A stretch of 60,000 nt of DNA from assembly GCF_030272615.1 (NCBI RefSeq), contig NC_081406.1, positions 211,892,997 to 211,952,996 of the forward strand. The letters are read 5' to 3'. Made by a program: the position numbers and the translations under genes. The stretch comes from Cryptomeria japonica (Eukaryota > Streptophyta > Pinopsida > Cupressales > Cupressaceae). Each line of letters opens with the position of its first letter. The first letter of the stretch is position 1. The notes under the pieces were generated by a model. That model saw only the letters and a list, made by a program, of their open reading frames with translations, had not been told where the DNA came from and did not search any database. Shown in pieces: positions 34,052 to 46,337 of this stretch.

Positions 34052-35165
34052 TGTTGTGATGTTGTCATTGATGGCAGATCATATCAGTTTTGGCATCCAC
34101 ACTTCATGTTTTCATCATTGTGGAAGATTGAGTGAAGATTGCTTTAGTTAGGTAAGGTATGATAAGATAAACAAGATATTTGGTAGAGTATATAGTTTTG
34201 TTTGAAATATTATTTTGGTTATGTATTTTTTTATATGGATTTCAGAGAAGGTTTGTGGACATGTAATATGCCTTATTCCAGGATTTTTGTCTCTGGTAAT
34301 GGGTTTCATGTTAGTTGGGAGATCCAGTAAATATGTTTTTAGTATGGATTGCGTATACCAGTTGTAATGTGTGCTAATTCAGTTCGTGAATCTTGCGGAT
34401 TTATTTTGATGATTGTTTATGTGTTCGAGGTTGATGAGCTATCATGTGGGAAGTGTGTAGACATCTTTTTTGGGTCTGCATGGGTTTTATGATAGGATTG
34501 AGCCAACTTCTACAAGTTTCAACCTTTGTGACATTTTCCTAAAGCTGACATGAGGCTGTGACTTATTTTGTGATGCAGATATATAAGAAGGGTTTATTTG
34601 ATCATTTTGGTATTCGATGACTTTATGTGGATGATTACAGTAATAGTGATGAGTGATTATGCACAAATGTTAGACTTTTTCTCTGGATTATAGTAGAATA
34701 TCAGATCAGAGTAGAGTTGTAGAGAAGTACAAGGATATGCTATCTGAGCTTTACTGAAACTATATCCAGACATTTTTTGATTCTATTTCATATGTCAAAC
34801 TTCATTGTAATCTCTTAAAAACATTTGTAAGATAGTGATCCTTCCAGGGTTGTAGCCCTTATTTGCAATCTGGGCATTGAGCTCTAGGCAGTGTGCCTGA
34901 ATGCATGTGCATTTACCTTTTGTAATATTTCTATACTTTTAGCAAAGTATATTAATATTATGGGTTAGAATCACACCGTGGTTTTTCCCTTAACCAGGTT
35001 TTCACGTAGAAATCCTGGTGTTATGGTGTTGGTGATTATTTTCTTTATGTTTTGCATCTATCTTTTATTCAGTTGCTTCAAGTGGATCAAAAAATAGTTG
35101 ATAAATGTTTAGTATTGTTGAACACTGATTCACCCCCCTTCTTAGTGTTCATTGATTCTAACAAT

Positions 35166-35178
35166 TGGTATCAGAGCC
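35166..35178 (+). other. Element D primer-binding site
   Basis: TGGTATCAGAGCC, 2 bp after the LTR end; canonical initiator Met-tRNA site. Confidence 0.9.
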
Positions 35179-35230
35179 AAGTTCCTTCGAAGAAGCCTAA
35201 CATCTTGAGGTGGATCCTATAAGTGAATCA

Positions 35231-35787
35231 ATGGATTCTAATAGTCTTAGAGAACAAATACTTGTTGCACTTGATGATCTAGACTAGCCCAAAACTAAGG
35301 TCAAGTGATTGAAGGAAAATATGAAAGATGCTGAGGAATTTATTGAATCACTGAAAGATTAGTTGAACAAGTCAAGAGACATGATAAAGGAGCTTGTTGA
35401 TCAGATTCAAGAGAAATAAAGTCAAAGAATTGATGAAGGAGCTCTAAGGAAGAAGACTAAAGAATGTGAGAAACTTGCCAGAGCCAATGTAGTTCATAAA
35501 AATGAAATGGAAGCTATAGTAATGAAATTGACCAAGGAGATTGAAGAAAGGAAGAAGAATGAGGAAAAGATTACTCAATCCTTGAAAGACAAAATTGAAG
35601 AATGTTATGGACTTGAGAATGAGAATGATAAACTAAAGTAGGAATTGTATGAAACCAAGGAAGATCTTGGAAGCAGATCATTTTTCTTAAGTATGATCTT
35701 GAAGTTGCAAATGAGTACAAGTAGAAGTTCCACATCAGTTCAGCTAGGCTAGATGAGATGCTTGCAAGTTAGAAGAATCCTAATGAT
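35231..35787 (+). pseudogene. Element D gag N-terminal half, broken
   Basis: The frame starts MDSNSLREQIL and runs as a long charged coiled coil (Glu/Lys-rich heptads), like the N-terminal half of gag in B, C and F. It is broken by TAG at about 35285, TGA near 35308, TAG near 35360, TAA near 35417 and TAG near 35639. The zinc-knuckle half is missing because element E cuts in at 35788. Confidence 0.6.
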
Positions 35788-36052
35788 TGTTGGCCATTTG
35801 GTGGAATTGATTATGTGTTGCATTGATGTGTTGCATTGATGTCAACACTAGCTGCTTGGATGCTTTACCGACACCCTTCTGGTCCTGGTAGGTTGAGTAG
35901 TTTTTGGTTAACTTGGATTTGACATGATCCGGTTGACTACAATATAATCTGGTGATGGAATTGACTTTTTCATAATGTTTATACCCATATTTGGTTAGTT
36001 GATTTTGGTTTGGTGATTGGATGCTATCCTGCTTGCTATGAAGATTGGTTTC

Positions 36053-37227
36053 TGTATACACATTAAAATTGGCTATGAACAATTAAATAAATATTTTATA
36101 TTTATTTAATAATTATTCTTCTATTAAATAGTTAATTTGAAAAGCTTAATCTATTTAATTTATTTTCATGTCTTTCTATTAATTAATATTTTATTAATTA
36201 ATTCATCTATCCTATTCTTCTAATTAATTAAATATACAATATTTAATTATTCCTCTAACCAAGTTAATTAAATATCTAATATTTAATTATCTCCTCCAAT
36301 CAATTAAATATCTAATATTTAATAGTTGTTCTCCTACCTTATAGTCTCAAATATTAAATAATCTCTAAATTATTTAAATCCTTTTTCCAACTCACCTTCC
36401 ATCTCCACTTCATCTTCCCTTTGCCAACTCATCAAACATGTGGCTAAGGAAATTAATATTTCTTAAATATTAATTCATCATTTATCTCCAACTTCCAAAA
36501 TTAATGAATATTGTGTACATACACATATTTCATAACCATTCCCGATATTCTCTCCAACACCCCTACATCTTAGGAAGGACTTGAGTCCACTTGTCCTCTC
36601 ATGCCTAAATTTCCTCCAACCATCCCTAGATTCTTTCGGTCAGCAACCCAGTCAAGGTGAGATGAGTGAAACTTGTCTTCTCCTTCCCCCTTTCTCTCAA
36701 CCTTCACCTTTTCTCACAACCATCCAAATCTGTAGATCTGATCATGATCGTTGATCTGAGCCACATCATCTCATCCTCTCAAGGTCTATAAAACCAAGAG
36801 CTTCAGTTGAGAGAGAGTTAGTCTTCAAATTGATCATATGCACCCGTGAGTTTTTGAAGCAAATAGAAAATAGCAATAATAATTTAGCAATTATCATATG
36901 GTATCATTTAGTTTAATCATTTTAGCATAATCATGTAGTATTTGCATATCATAGTATTAGTTGACTACAAGTTATCAGTCCATTCTTCATATGCCATCTT
37001 GGAAGCCATCAATGCATTGTCAGAGAATACACCATCTGCAACCAGGAATAGTGGAGTTAGGACACAATGAGACATAAGCCATGAAGGTAATAATTAGTAT
37101 TTTATTTCATATGTACTTCATGTAGTTTCATTGGTTGAATTTTGATTTTCTGTAGCATTTCTATTTGTATTTTGTGAAACTAACTTATTGTAGGTAACAT
37201 TCTGAGGATGAAATTCAAGTCGACATA
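36053..37227 (+). mobile_element. LTR-like insertion inside element E's LTR, probably a solo Ty3 LTR
   Basis: It starts TGTATACAC, the same terminus as the proposed outer end of element H's LTR. It has an AT-rich U3 with repeated TTAATTAAATAT motifs (36060-36360), then TATAAAA at 36787-36793. A copy of GTTTC before the start (36048-36052) recurs at 37228-37232, which would make the right end 37227, but the terminus there is TA rather than CA. The right end is therefore tentative. Confidence 0.45.
36787..36793 (+). promoter_or_regulatory. TATA box of the inserted LTR
   Basis: TATAAAA lies in a GC-richer setting after an AT-rich, pyrimidine-rich U3, as expected for an LTR promoter. No transcription start can be read. 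Confidence 0.4.
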
Positions 37228-38187
37228 GTTTCTGGTTTCGGTGAGGGTTTCACCAACAAATATTTTGGTGGAAATATTTGATGCATTGCATAATTGGTGT
37301 TGGTGCAGCTTCTGATAGATTTTTAGGATGCTTTTGGTGATCATGTTCGACACTTGGCATTTGGAGATCATTTCTAAAGTTTGTGGACCTATACTTGGTC
37401 CCGGTTGATCTAGGTTATGGACCGGCATTGATGTAAGGTGTGGATATGACCTATTGTTGTATTTTTGGGATGTCTTATGTGTGGGTATTATTTTTTTTGG
37501 TCTAACGCCTACATGATTTGTAATTATGTAATTGGTTTATTGTTTGGTGGCCAACTTGTCTGCTTATGGTTGAGGGTTTGTATAAATAAGATGTAAGATC
37601 TCATTGTAGATTATCATGGTTATTTTAAGAGGTCATGGTCAAGGAATGTAATGTATGAATAATATAATATCATTTACACATAAGAGTTGGTCGATTATTG
37701 GAGATCAAATTGGGTTTTTAAGAGGATTTAGTCCTCCGATATTGAGCTTAACTAAAACTGTACTCAGGCATAGGAGATGCTATCTTTTGCAATTCAACAC
37801 TTCTCCAAATTGTATTCTAGATTTGTATGTAGTCGGTGAGGCTCCTTTTGTGATGAGCAGTGTGCTCTAGGTTGTTGGCCTTCTTGCAAGTGCAGGCCCC
37901 TCCATTGTAAATTCACATACTTACTATAGAAGTATTAATTGACTGTGGGTAGGCTTCCCACCGTGGTTTTTCCCTTTACTGGGTTTTCCACGTACAAATA
38001 TTGGTGTTGTGTGGATGAATTTTATTCTATGATTATTGTTTATGCCTAATTGGATTAACTAATATTCTGGTATTATTGTTTTAGGTTCTGATATTGTTGT
38101 TTTAAATGATAATGCTTCGTGTAATCTATGACAACTGATTCACCCCCCCTCTCAGTTGTCTTCTGGTTATCTAAACTATCTAACAAT

Positions 38188-38200
38188 TGGTATCAGAGCT
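38188..38200 (+). other. Element E primer-binding site
   Basis: TGGTATCAGAGCT, 2 bp after the LTR end; the last base differs from the canonical C. Confidence 0.88.
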
Positions 38201-38243
38201 TTGGTCCTCAATAAATAAAGCTTAACTACTTGAGAAAGATCCC

Positions 38244-38978
38244 ATGGCGACTAACAGTTCAAGTTCATCTAGTTCTTCTACAACTATCTTTTGAAGGGAT
38301 ATACCGAGGCTTGAAGGAACAAACTATACAGTATGGAAGATTTGGATGGAGAATCATATGAGATGTCTTGACAAGGACATTTGGGAGATCACACAGAGTG
38401 GTGTCACACCCTTTAAACTGAGATCTAGAAATCCTCCTCTATCAAACTTGGCCAAGGAGCTTGAGAATTACTGTAGAGAAAGAGAAGCCCTCTTGTGTGC
38501 ACTTTCTGATCAGAGAAGTATGGGATTAATCGATAAATCATTTGGAAAGGCTATATGGGATAAATTGGAGACTCTTAATGAAGGTGACCCTATAGTAAAG
38601 ATTGCTAAACTTGATGGTTATTGGGTGAGATGTGAAAAACTGAAGATGGAAGAAGATGAAAGGATTACTGTGTTCATGGAAAGGGTAATTGAGATTGTTA
38701 TGAGAATTCAATGTTGTGGTGGAACTTTGAGTGAAGATGAAATTATTTCCAAAGTCCTAAGAGCCCTACCACCAACTTACAAAATGAAGGCTACTACTAT
38801 TAATGAGTTCATAACAATGGCTAATACATCTGTTGACAAAGATACTTTGGTTGGGAAAATATCTGCTTTTGAGCTTGAGGAATTTGGACCTTCTGGAGTT
38901 GTGAAGACTGAACCTAATTTTCATGCATCTACATCTACAACCGGTAAGCAAGACTGGAAAGCTTTATATGCAAAATAA
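38244..38978 (+). pseudogene. Element E gag (UBN2/copia type), one stop near the start
   Basis: The natural start is the ATG at 38244 in ATGGCGACTAACAG. A TGA at 38292-38294 breaks it after a Ser-rich run; CGA is the likely ancestor. It then reads about 225 residues: RLEGTNYTVW, W......LD..IW.I, KAIWDKLETLNEGD, and LPPTYK near residue 155, the hallmarks of the copia UBN2 gag domain. The frame ends at 38978 before any zinc knuckle. It differs from the coiled-coil gag of B, C, D and F, so E belongs to another copia lineage although its LTR shares their U5 hairpin. Confidence 0.8.
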
Positions 38979-39255
38979 TTAGAAGATATGAATCTTGTCT
39001 TGATGATGATTGTAATGAATAACTTCATATATTGTCATTGATGGAACATGTACACACACATATGTTCACATTGTCTACTGGTATTACTTCTAAAGTTACT
39101 TGTATTGCAACTGACATTGGAAGTTTTGTTTATGATGGTTTGGAGAGTGTCAAACTAGTACATGGAGACAACCAGTATATGCAGGAATAACTTGATACCA
39201 ACCAAAAGATCCAACAGAGACCATCAAAGAAGCAATGGAGGACAATCGGTTTACA
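38979..39255 (+). other. Element E remainder without recognised coding
   Basis: A continuation after gag with no readable frame. No integrase or protease motif. It ends where TGTTGAAATGG opens the F LTR. Confidence 0.45.
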
Positions 39256-39895
39256 TGTTGAAATGGTTAACTCTAACCGGTATCGGTGTTCCAACCAGTA
39301 TTCACTGATTGTGTGATGAGTTATTACCGGTCATGATGAGTTACCCTAACCGACAAATTTTGGCAGTAATTTGTGATGAGTTATGTTTGATTATCCAGAT
39401 ACACTGAACCTAGGAAATTGTGATATAATTTCTAAGCCGACATGAAATCTAAATGTCTATATAATGACATTATGATGAACTATTTTGGAGATATGATATG
39501 AGATGATTTGATGTGAAGATAGAAGTGATAAGTTGTTGAAGGCATTCAAGAATATGTTGGTGATGCAGTTATGAGTGCACAAAAGAGGATCTATTCAAGC
39601 AAGTTGTGCTACTTCTAGATCACACCACCTATTGTTTTCTAAACACTACAATAGTCAAATCTCCTAACCGGGTAAGCTCTAACAAGCTTCATTGTACAAA
39701 TCCTTTAACAAGGTGATCCATTAGTTTGGATTCAGAAATCCTCTACTAAGGTTACTCCTACTAGGGTACTACCTTTAACAGGGTATGGCTCCTTACAAAT
39801 CTTTGGGATCTTTAACAGAACTCACTCCTAGCAGAGCACTTTTGTAGACCTTAACCAGTTAGTTACCTATTACTGAAGATAGTTAACTTGTGAGT

Positions 39896-42800
39896 TGTAG
39901 GGTCCACCCCTGACTTGACTTGTTTGACTAGAGTTGACCTTTAATTCATGCGTATAGACACTATTGGGAATATGCTATTTCAGATGATTTATAGGATGTT
40001 GATACTATCATTAATGATAGTGTGATTTATTAGACACTATATGCTTATTATGTGATTGACTATCGAAAGATTATATTGATCATGTGATTTGATGAGCATA
40101 ATTGTTGATGGATTTTACATGCCTTACTATAATCATGAATTATACTAATCATGCACTTGATGATGTTTTTATGTACTAACCATATTTAATGATTATCTAT
40201 GATGAGTTGATCTTATGGTGTGTTTGATTGTTGTATGACTGTCTTCGGGATAGAGACAATTCCACATCACTCATTGCGAGCGGGATGTGTCGTTGCAATT
40301 CTCTAACCCTTGTATTTATAATATATATATGCATATGTCATATTGTTGCTTTGTGGATGCAGGATTTGTAGGTACCAGACATCGACTCCACCTGGCTCCA
40401 CAGGTCTGAGCGTGTCTTTAAATCCCAATGGTATGTGGTTCGGAGTTGGCACAATTTCCCCTCACATACTTTAGGTCTAAGTTGTTCACTGTGAGTCATC
40501 AATGTCTTGACGCAAGTCGTCATGATAGTTAGTAAGCTGGGTTTCTTCTATGTTGTGAGTATGTTAGTATTGGTTGATTATTCCTTTTATGTTGAGATTG
40601 ACTATTTGATGCGAGATTAAATAATTAATGATGTTTATTTTAATTATTTTGATTAATAGTGATTTGATTATTTGGTTATCTAATGTTAAATTTAATTTAT
40701 TGGATTCTTTCCTTTTTGGTTATTTGATTATTTGATATTTAAATGTTTATTTATTTTAATGATGATTTAATATTTTTTTATTGTTTAGCTTATGATATGT
40801 TTTATATTTATTTGTGATTTGACCTTTATTGGTATTTATTTATTTAATCACCTATGGTTTAATATTTATTTGGCTTTTAATGTTTATCTAGTTCATTAAT
40901 TCATTTATGAGCCTTTGGTTTATTTAATTTAATTTCCCCATTTATTTTATTTAATTGTGGCTCATGTTTTATTTATTAGTTTGACTTTTATATTAAGTGG
41001 GTTGTATAAATAATAAAATGATAAAACATTCCCACCGAATTGTAAAAGCATGATTTATATTTACCTTACCTACCCTCTTCTCTTTTTGGTTGAATTTAAA
41101 AAAGGGAGGTAAAATTGTATTACATGGTGGGGTTGGTAAAATATATTATAAATTGGAATATGTTGATTGGCTGAGATTGAGGCTAGGGTTTTTGGTTAAT
41201 GTTTGTCTTTTTATTTTCTTTTCCATGAAGTTTTTCGTGGGTTGGTTCCTCTCTGGAAAATTTTCTCTAGCAAATTTTCTTCTTGGTTTTGGTTTTCTTC
41301 TCTCTTGGATTTTGGCTGGAGCTTGGATTTGATTTGGTTTGGCTTGTGGGATCTCTTCTTCAGCTTCTTCCATAACACGGGTTGTAGGTTGGAGATGTAT
41401 TCTACTTTTTTAATATTTTATTTTACAGTTTTCATGTATGATCCGTGTCTGTAGATTGAATGTGTGAGCTTGGGGAAATGAATATAAAATTTGTATAGTG
41501 AGGAAAGAAATATATGAAGGCATAAATTTGTTTTAAGGTTTTACTCTATAGTTTGTGGGAAATATTTGTATTTTTAGGTTTGTCTTTCTGAGTCTGTGTC
41601 GTGCATGGAGTTTTGATTTAATATTGGCCTTCAAGTGTTTATTATTTATTTAATGTTGAAGTGAATTTTATTTATTGGTAATATTATTTTACCCATTAAG
41701 TAATTAAAAGGGGGTAATTTGTATTCTTTTATTTAAAATTTATTTTCACCCCATGTCAATGGTTTAATTTATTTTACCTACCCTTGGATTTGATTGGCTG
41801 GAAGTTTATGGTAGGTAGAAAATATATTTTATTTTCTTGAACTTTGGGAAGGTAGGTATGGAAAATAATATTTTTGAAATATTTTGATTGGAGGATGGTT
41901 TTGCTTGGTTTTGTTTTATTTTATTTTTTTTTATTTTTTTTAAATAGGCCTTCCTGTGCATTCAAGGGGTTGGCATCTTTGGTGAATGAATTTCTGAGAT
42001 TAATTTGGAGATTTCTAGTGGTTGGATTTAAATTGGTTTAAAGGCTTGGACTGGTTTTTCCTGTAGATCAATTTGCTAGTTGCTTGCTTGTGTGGTAATT
42101 TCTAGATTAATTTTTGTACCAGAGGCTTTATTTGAGGGCTGTTATATTTTCCAGATTTGGCTTCTATCAGTTTTGATTTATTTAGATGGTCTTATGTATA
42201 TTTGCTCCTCTGCACCATTGTAGACATTATAGACTCTCTTCCATGTGAATAGGCCATGGATGATTGAGGTGAATATATATGCTATTTTGGACCAGCAAAT
42301 GAGTAGGCCTTGTTGCGATGTTATCTTCTATTTGATGGCAACATTTGATGGCTTGATATCCCTTTGTTTATTGCTAGCCAAGAGGCTCATTTTGTTATAT
42401 TGATGTTGTTGTAGCCTTGCATATGTTGTGAGAGTGTGTGTGAAATTTATTGGCCGTATTGAGTATTATTTTAATGTATTTATGTTGGTAGAGCCTCTTG
42501 TGATTTATTGTTGGGCCATGTTAGGAGGAGTAGGTTTCCTTGTGATGACCGAGGTCATGAGAGATAGGCTGGCATGAGGTTCCTTGTAAGGATGCATGAA
42601 GTCTAGACCACTAGGGCACATTGGAGTTTTCTATGATTTGTAAGCAAGTGATAACATTGATAATGAATTAATTGGGATGGGAAAATTATAACTCACTTAA
42701 ACAAGATAATGAATAGTTTTGAGCCTCATGACTTATGTCCTAGGGAGGATGTTTTAGGATAAGCATGAGAAGGCCGTGAAGATGGTAAGCTAATCTCCCT

Positions 42801-44672
42801 TGGTCTCTCATAGGTTGAGATGGCTCCACATGTCCATCAGGCTAGTGCCTTGTGTTATTATGTTATGAGGATGGCATGTGATGACACTCCACTCCTACAT
42901 GTGTTCCCCCTTTTATGATTTATGATTATGCTTATTGGATGCATTTATGTCCTGATGAGTTTTACGCCTCTGGGAGTTTATTCTTGTGGCTTTGTGTGAG
43001 TTCTTGCTTGAGAGTCCTTGTTGGTTAGTCTCTTTGGTTTTGAGTGTTAGCCTAGATGTAGAGTGTGTGTTGGGACCTTGTGTCACCTCCTAGCACGGGG
43101 GGTGGTTCCTTTGGTTCCACATGGTCGAGTGGTTGGTGCTTTTAAACCATTGGGATGTTCCTATCTTTGGATTCTTCTTGCGTGGATGAGGATGCTTCTT
43201 AGATTATTCATGGATAATAATTATAGCAAGAATGTAAATGATGATGTGACTTATGTAATGAAATTCTTATGTAATGGTTGTAAAAGAGAGCATGTTTATG
43301 AGGAATGACTATGTTGTTCTAGATATAGTGATAGATTTAGATTTTGATTATGATATATGATTGTAATGATGAACCTTGAATTGTGTTGTAACACATTTAT
43401 ATTAAATGAAGTGGATGTATGAGATATGGATAAGTATGGTGGTTTAGAATTTAATGATGCATTTCGTGTTCTTGATAAGTCATGTTAAAAGAAAATGATG
43501 TAAATGTTATGACAATGGTATTAGATCTGGAATGATGTCTTTAACTAATGATTTAAGTAGCACAAATGTTATGTCTTGATAGGATGTATGAGTTTGAGTA
43601 ATGTTGGAAGATATTTTAGGACATGTTTATGAGTTGTGATTAAATAATTTGAAATTATATTATCATACTTCATAGACATTGATCTAATGATTGAATCGAA
43701 ATCCTATAATGCTTGGGATGTAATTGAAGGTTCCTTATGAAATATTGTATGGATGTCCTTAGTGAATGAATTTCTAATCTTATTAATGGAAATTACTAGT
43801 AAGTGTATGGGAAGACAATTAAATGAGTTCTTGTCTTTTAGGAAAGTATTAGAATGTATCATCTGTTATAGTTTAAGAATTATATCTCCATTTGGTGGAT
43901 GCTATTAGTTGTTATGGAATTAGGATATTGTACCTTAGTTTGTGTTGAGATGAATTCCTGTAGTTACTTGATTTGTAATGAGATGATTGTTGGTTATTTG
44001 ATATAGTGTAAGAGATTTTATGAGTATTAAATGAGCTATGGGTTAAATGGTTTGTGAGTATTGCCTTATGTACTTTAAGAATCATGATGAAGTAATAAGT
44101 ATGCTAGAAGCATAGAATCATAAATGATTATGTGGAAGTTAATCATAAATGGAAATTATGTTAGTGCAATGTAAGGGTTAATCTTGATATATGAATGGTG
44201 ATGTCCATAGTCGAAGGTTGGTTAAAGGTAATAGGAACATTTGGACCTGGTGTATAAAATGAATCTAAGTGAAAAAGGAAATAGTGGTGCATTGAAAGAT
44301 AGAATCTCATATTAAATGAAAGATTAAGAAGGTTGCATATCATGGGTGTTAAATATTTCTATGTTGCACCTATGTGTGTATAATGATTAAGATTATGAGG
44401 TATTGAACTGGAAGAAAGTAAATGCTTATTCCTTATGTAGTTAGATTAAGTAATGTTGTTGAGATACCCTAGGGAGTAATAGAAATGATTTATTGTATTC
44501 CGCTTGCGTAATTGTTTGAATAGCTTGAGTGAATTATTCTATGTTCATAACACTTAATTGTTGTTGTGTGCTCACTACATTGCTTAAGTGATGTTATGTG
44601 TTGTATTGTTTTAAAAAAAAAATTAGCATGTTTTTAGCTATATTTCTTTGGGGTATTTTGGCGGGCATTACA
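39896..44672 (+). mobile_element. Giant solo LTR (4777 bp) inserted in element F's LTR
   Basis: It starts TGTAGGGTCCACC and ends GGCGGGCATTACA, with TGAGT on both sides (39891-39895 and 44673-44677). F's LTR continues exactly after it. TGTAGGG...GGGCATTACA termini fit a Ty3-type LTR. No primer site, gag or pol and no internal copy of its ends were seen, so a solo LTR left by LTR-LTR recombination is the best reading. A TATA-like stretch lies at 40312-40332. The small ORFs (for example 41090-41332) have no family match. Confidence 0.75.
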
Positions 44673-44852
44673 TGAGTCCCATCTCACCGTGGCTTTTCCC
44701 ATTTGGGTTTTCCATGTATAAACACTTGTGTTATGGTGGATGTTTTACTTATTGTGGATGCTTTAATATCATTTTGGATTGCATGCATAGTGTTGAGTAA
44801 ACTTATTAAGTATATCTATCGATCAGTGTTTAAAGTAGTATTGTTTTTTGTG

Positions 44853-44929
44853 TCACTGATTCACCCCCCCCCCTCTTAGTGATTGTTTTTTGTGTCACTA
44901 ATTCACCCCCCCCCCCCCCCCTCTCAGTG
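44853..44929 (+). repeat. Duplicated C-tract hairpin at the element F LTR end
   Basis: Two units of CACTRATTCA, a C-run (10, then 16 Cs) and TCTYAGTG stand in tandem (44853-44882 and 44896-44929). Other elements have one unit. Slippage in the C-run is likely. Confidence 0.75.
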
Positions 44930-44947
44930 CTTTATAAGTCTATCAAT

Positions 44948-44960
44948 TGGTATCAAAGCC
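44948..44960 (+). other. Element F primer-binding site, variant
   Basis: TGGTATCAAAGCC, one base off the canonical site (A for G at position 9), the same variant as in element C. Confidence 0.88.
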
Positions 44961-45007
44961 TAACTTCTTTAAAACTTAATCACTTGGAAGGAAACCATAA
45001 AGCCACT

Positions 45008-46297
45008 ATGGGGGATATCAGCTACTTTGAGATGGCTAGAGTGCTTGAAGCTACTAAGGATGAGCTTGAAACCCTAAGGGTTAGATTTAAAGCTTTACAA
45101 GTCAAAAGGGGAGAGCTTACTGAACAACTATTGGAAATATCTAATAATAGTTCTTCAGATGAAGCTAACATTGATGCATTAGTTGAAGAAATTGAAAAAT
45201 TGATCGATGAAAAGCTAAATCTGAGAAGAGAGTTAGAAACCCTAACTATCTGCATGAGTCAAGAGTTGGAAGCTAGGAGGGCAACTGAAGACCTTGTCAA
45301 AGAGATAAATCATGAGATTGCTAAGATCAAACAAGAAAATACAACTTTGCATGAGTATTGGCATGCAGAAAAAGAAGAAAAAGAGGCTTTGCAGCTAGAT
45401 CTTGAAATGACATCATCTCTAAGAGATACAAAACACAATGAAGATCTTACGAGAGAGCTCACCGAGGCTAATGGAAAGCTAGAAAATTTCAATAAAAGTT
45501 CTACTATGCTAGATGAGAAGATCCAATCACAAAGTATGAAAGGTGATACATCTAGACTAGGCTTTAACACATCTGAGAAAGGAGAGTCTTCTGGTACAAA
45601 GAGAAATTTTTACAAGGACAAAACTGCTCCTAAGGCTAAAAAACTTACCAGTAAGAAATTTTTTAAACTTGTTTGCTTTGTTTGTCATAAACCTGGACAT
45701 ACTACAAATGTGTGTAGATACAAACCTAATGGGAGTAAAGGCTACAATGCAAATACTATGTATGTATCTAGGAGATTTGAAGGTCATTGTTTTACATGCA
45801 AAATTTATGGACATAAATCAGTTGAATGCAAATATGGAGAAAATAATCCAGTACCTCACATGAGTCCAAGACCTAATGATAACTGGATGAGAACCTATGA
45901 CAACCGAGGTAACATGAACTGGTAGAGACCCTATCTCAACTGGTTTAGTCCATTTGAGATGGAAAAGGTAACTAATGTCATTTACACCATTTGTAACAAT
46001 TATGGTCATGTGTCTATGAATTATAGAAGGAGAACTAGAAGAGGCAATGCAGGACCTTGGAGATCATCGAGAATGTCCTGCTATCATTGTCATAAACCGG
46101 GACACATGGCAAAGTTCTATTGATCTAGAAAGAACAAACTGGTTAATCATTCTCTAGATCAGAAAGGTAAGCACAAGGTAAATATTAAAAATACCAGAGA
46201 AGAGATGAACCAAATCTAGAAAAAGAAGAGTGATGATATACCTATAGAATAATCTAATCCTTCACCTAGTGTGGAGAATCCTACACTGGTAAATTGA
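45008..46297 (+). pseudogene. Element F gag, one frame to 45925, then broken
   Basis: The likely start is the ATG at 45008 (MGDISYFEMARVLE), not the upstream Met in the LTR. Residues 1 to about 190 are coiled coil. Two intact zinc knuckles follow: CFVCHKPGHTTNVC (about 45678) and CFTCKIYGHKSVEC (about 45789). TAG at 45923-45925 ends the frame. Beyond it the same frame goes on to a third knuckle, CYHCHKPGHMAKFY, with its last Cys changed to Tyr, and a C-terminal PSVENPTLVN with TGA at 46295. It is close to C's gag throughout. Nucleocapsid-type RNA binding is expected of the family. Confidence 0.82.
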
Positions 46298-46337
46298 GCC
46301 TTTCAACAAGGCTAAGGGGAGCATAGCGGTAAATCTA

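Larger units (their letters stand above)
34052..35787 (+). mobile_element. Element D: truncated copia/Sirevirus-like element
   Basis: An LTR (34052-35163) starts TGTTGTGATGTTGTC, like C's LTR start, and ends ATTCTAACA. It contains the CACCGTGG...TTTTCACG block (34973-35007) and the C-tract hairpin (35120-35150). The primer site and the first 550 bp of gag follow. The element stops where element E's LTR begins. Its 3' part is not found nearby. Confidence 0.75.
35788..39255 (+). mobile_element. Element E: copia element with UBN2-type gag, truncated
   Basis: An LTR (35788-38185, interrupted by 36053-~37227) starts TGTTGGCC and ends ATCTAACA. A canonical primer site and gag follow. After gag, 38979-39255 shows no pol frame, then element F's LTR begins. 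It has the conserved CACCGTGG block (about 37960-37995) and a perfect 9-bp C-tract hairpin (38130-38160). No 3' LTR is seen. Confidence 0.75.
39256..46337 (+). mobile_element. Element F: Sirevirus-like element with gag, 3' truncated, split by a giant solo LTR
   Basis: The LTR is in two parts, 39256-39895 and 44678-44945, separated by the insertion 39896-44672. Joined by position they match C's LTR (CCGGT-rich U3, TAACAAGG repeats, the CACCGTGG block, the hairpin). The primer site (44948-44960) and gag follow. Similarity to C ends near 46337 (CATAGCGGTAAATC). The envelope-like ORF and 3' LTR are absent. Confidence 0.78.

Noticed and set aside
33791-34135. Short ORFs on both strands as a host gene between elements A and D
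   Set aside because: No splice-consistent frame or family match; composition is low in complexity.
41090-41454. Hydrophobic ORFs that look like membrane proteins
   Set aside because: T-rich noncoding part of a giant LTR; overlapping frames are equally open and no family is recognised.
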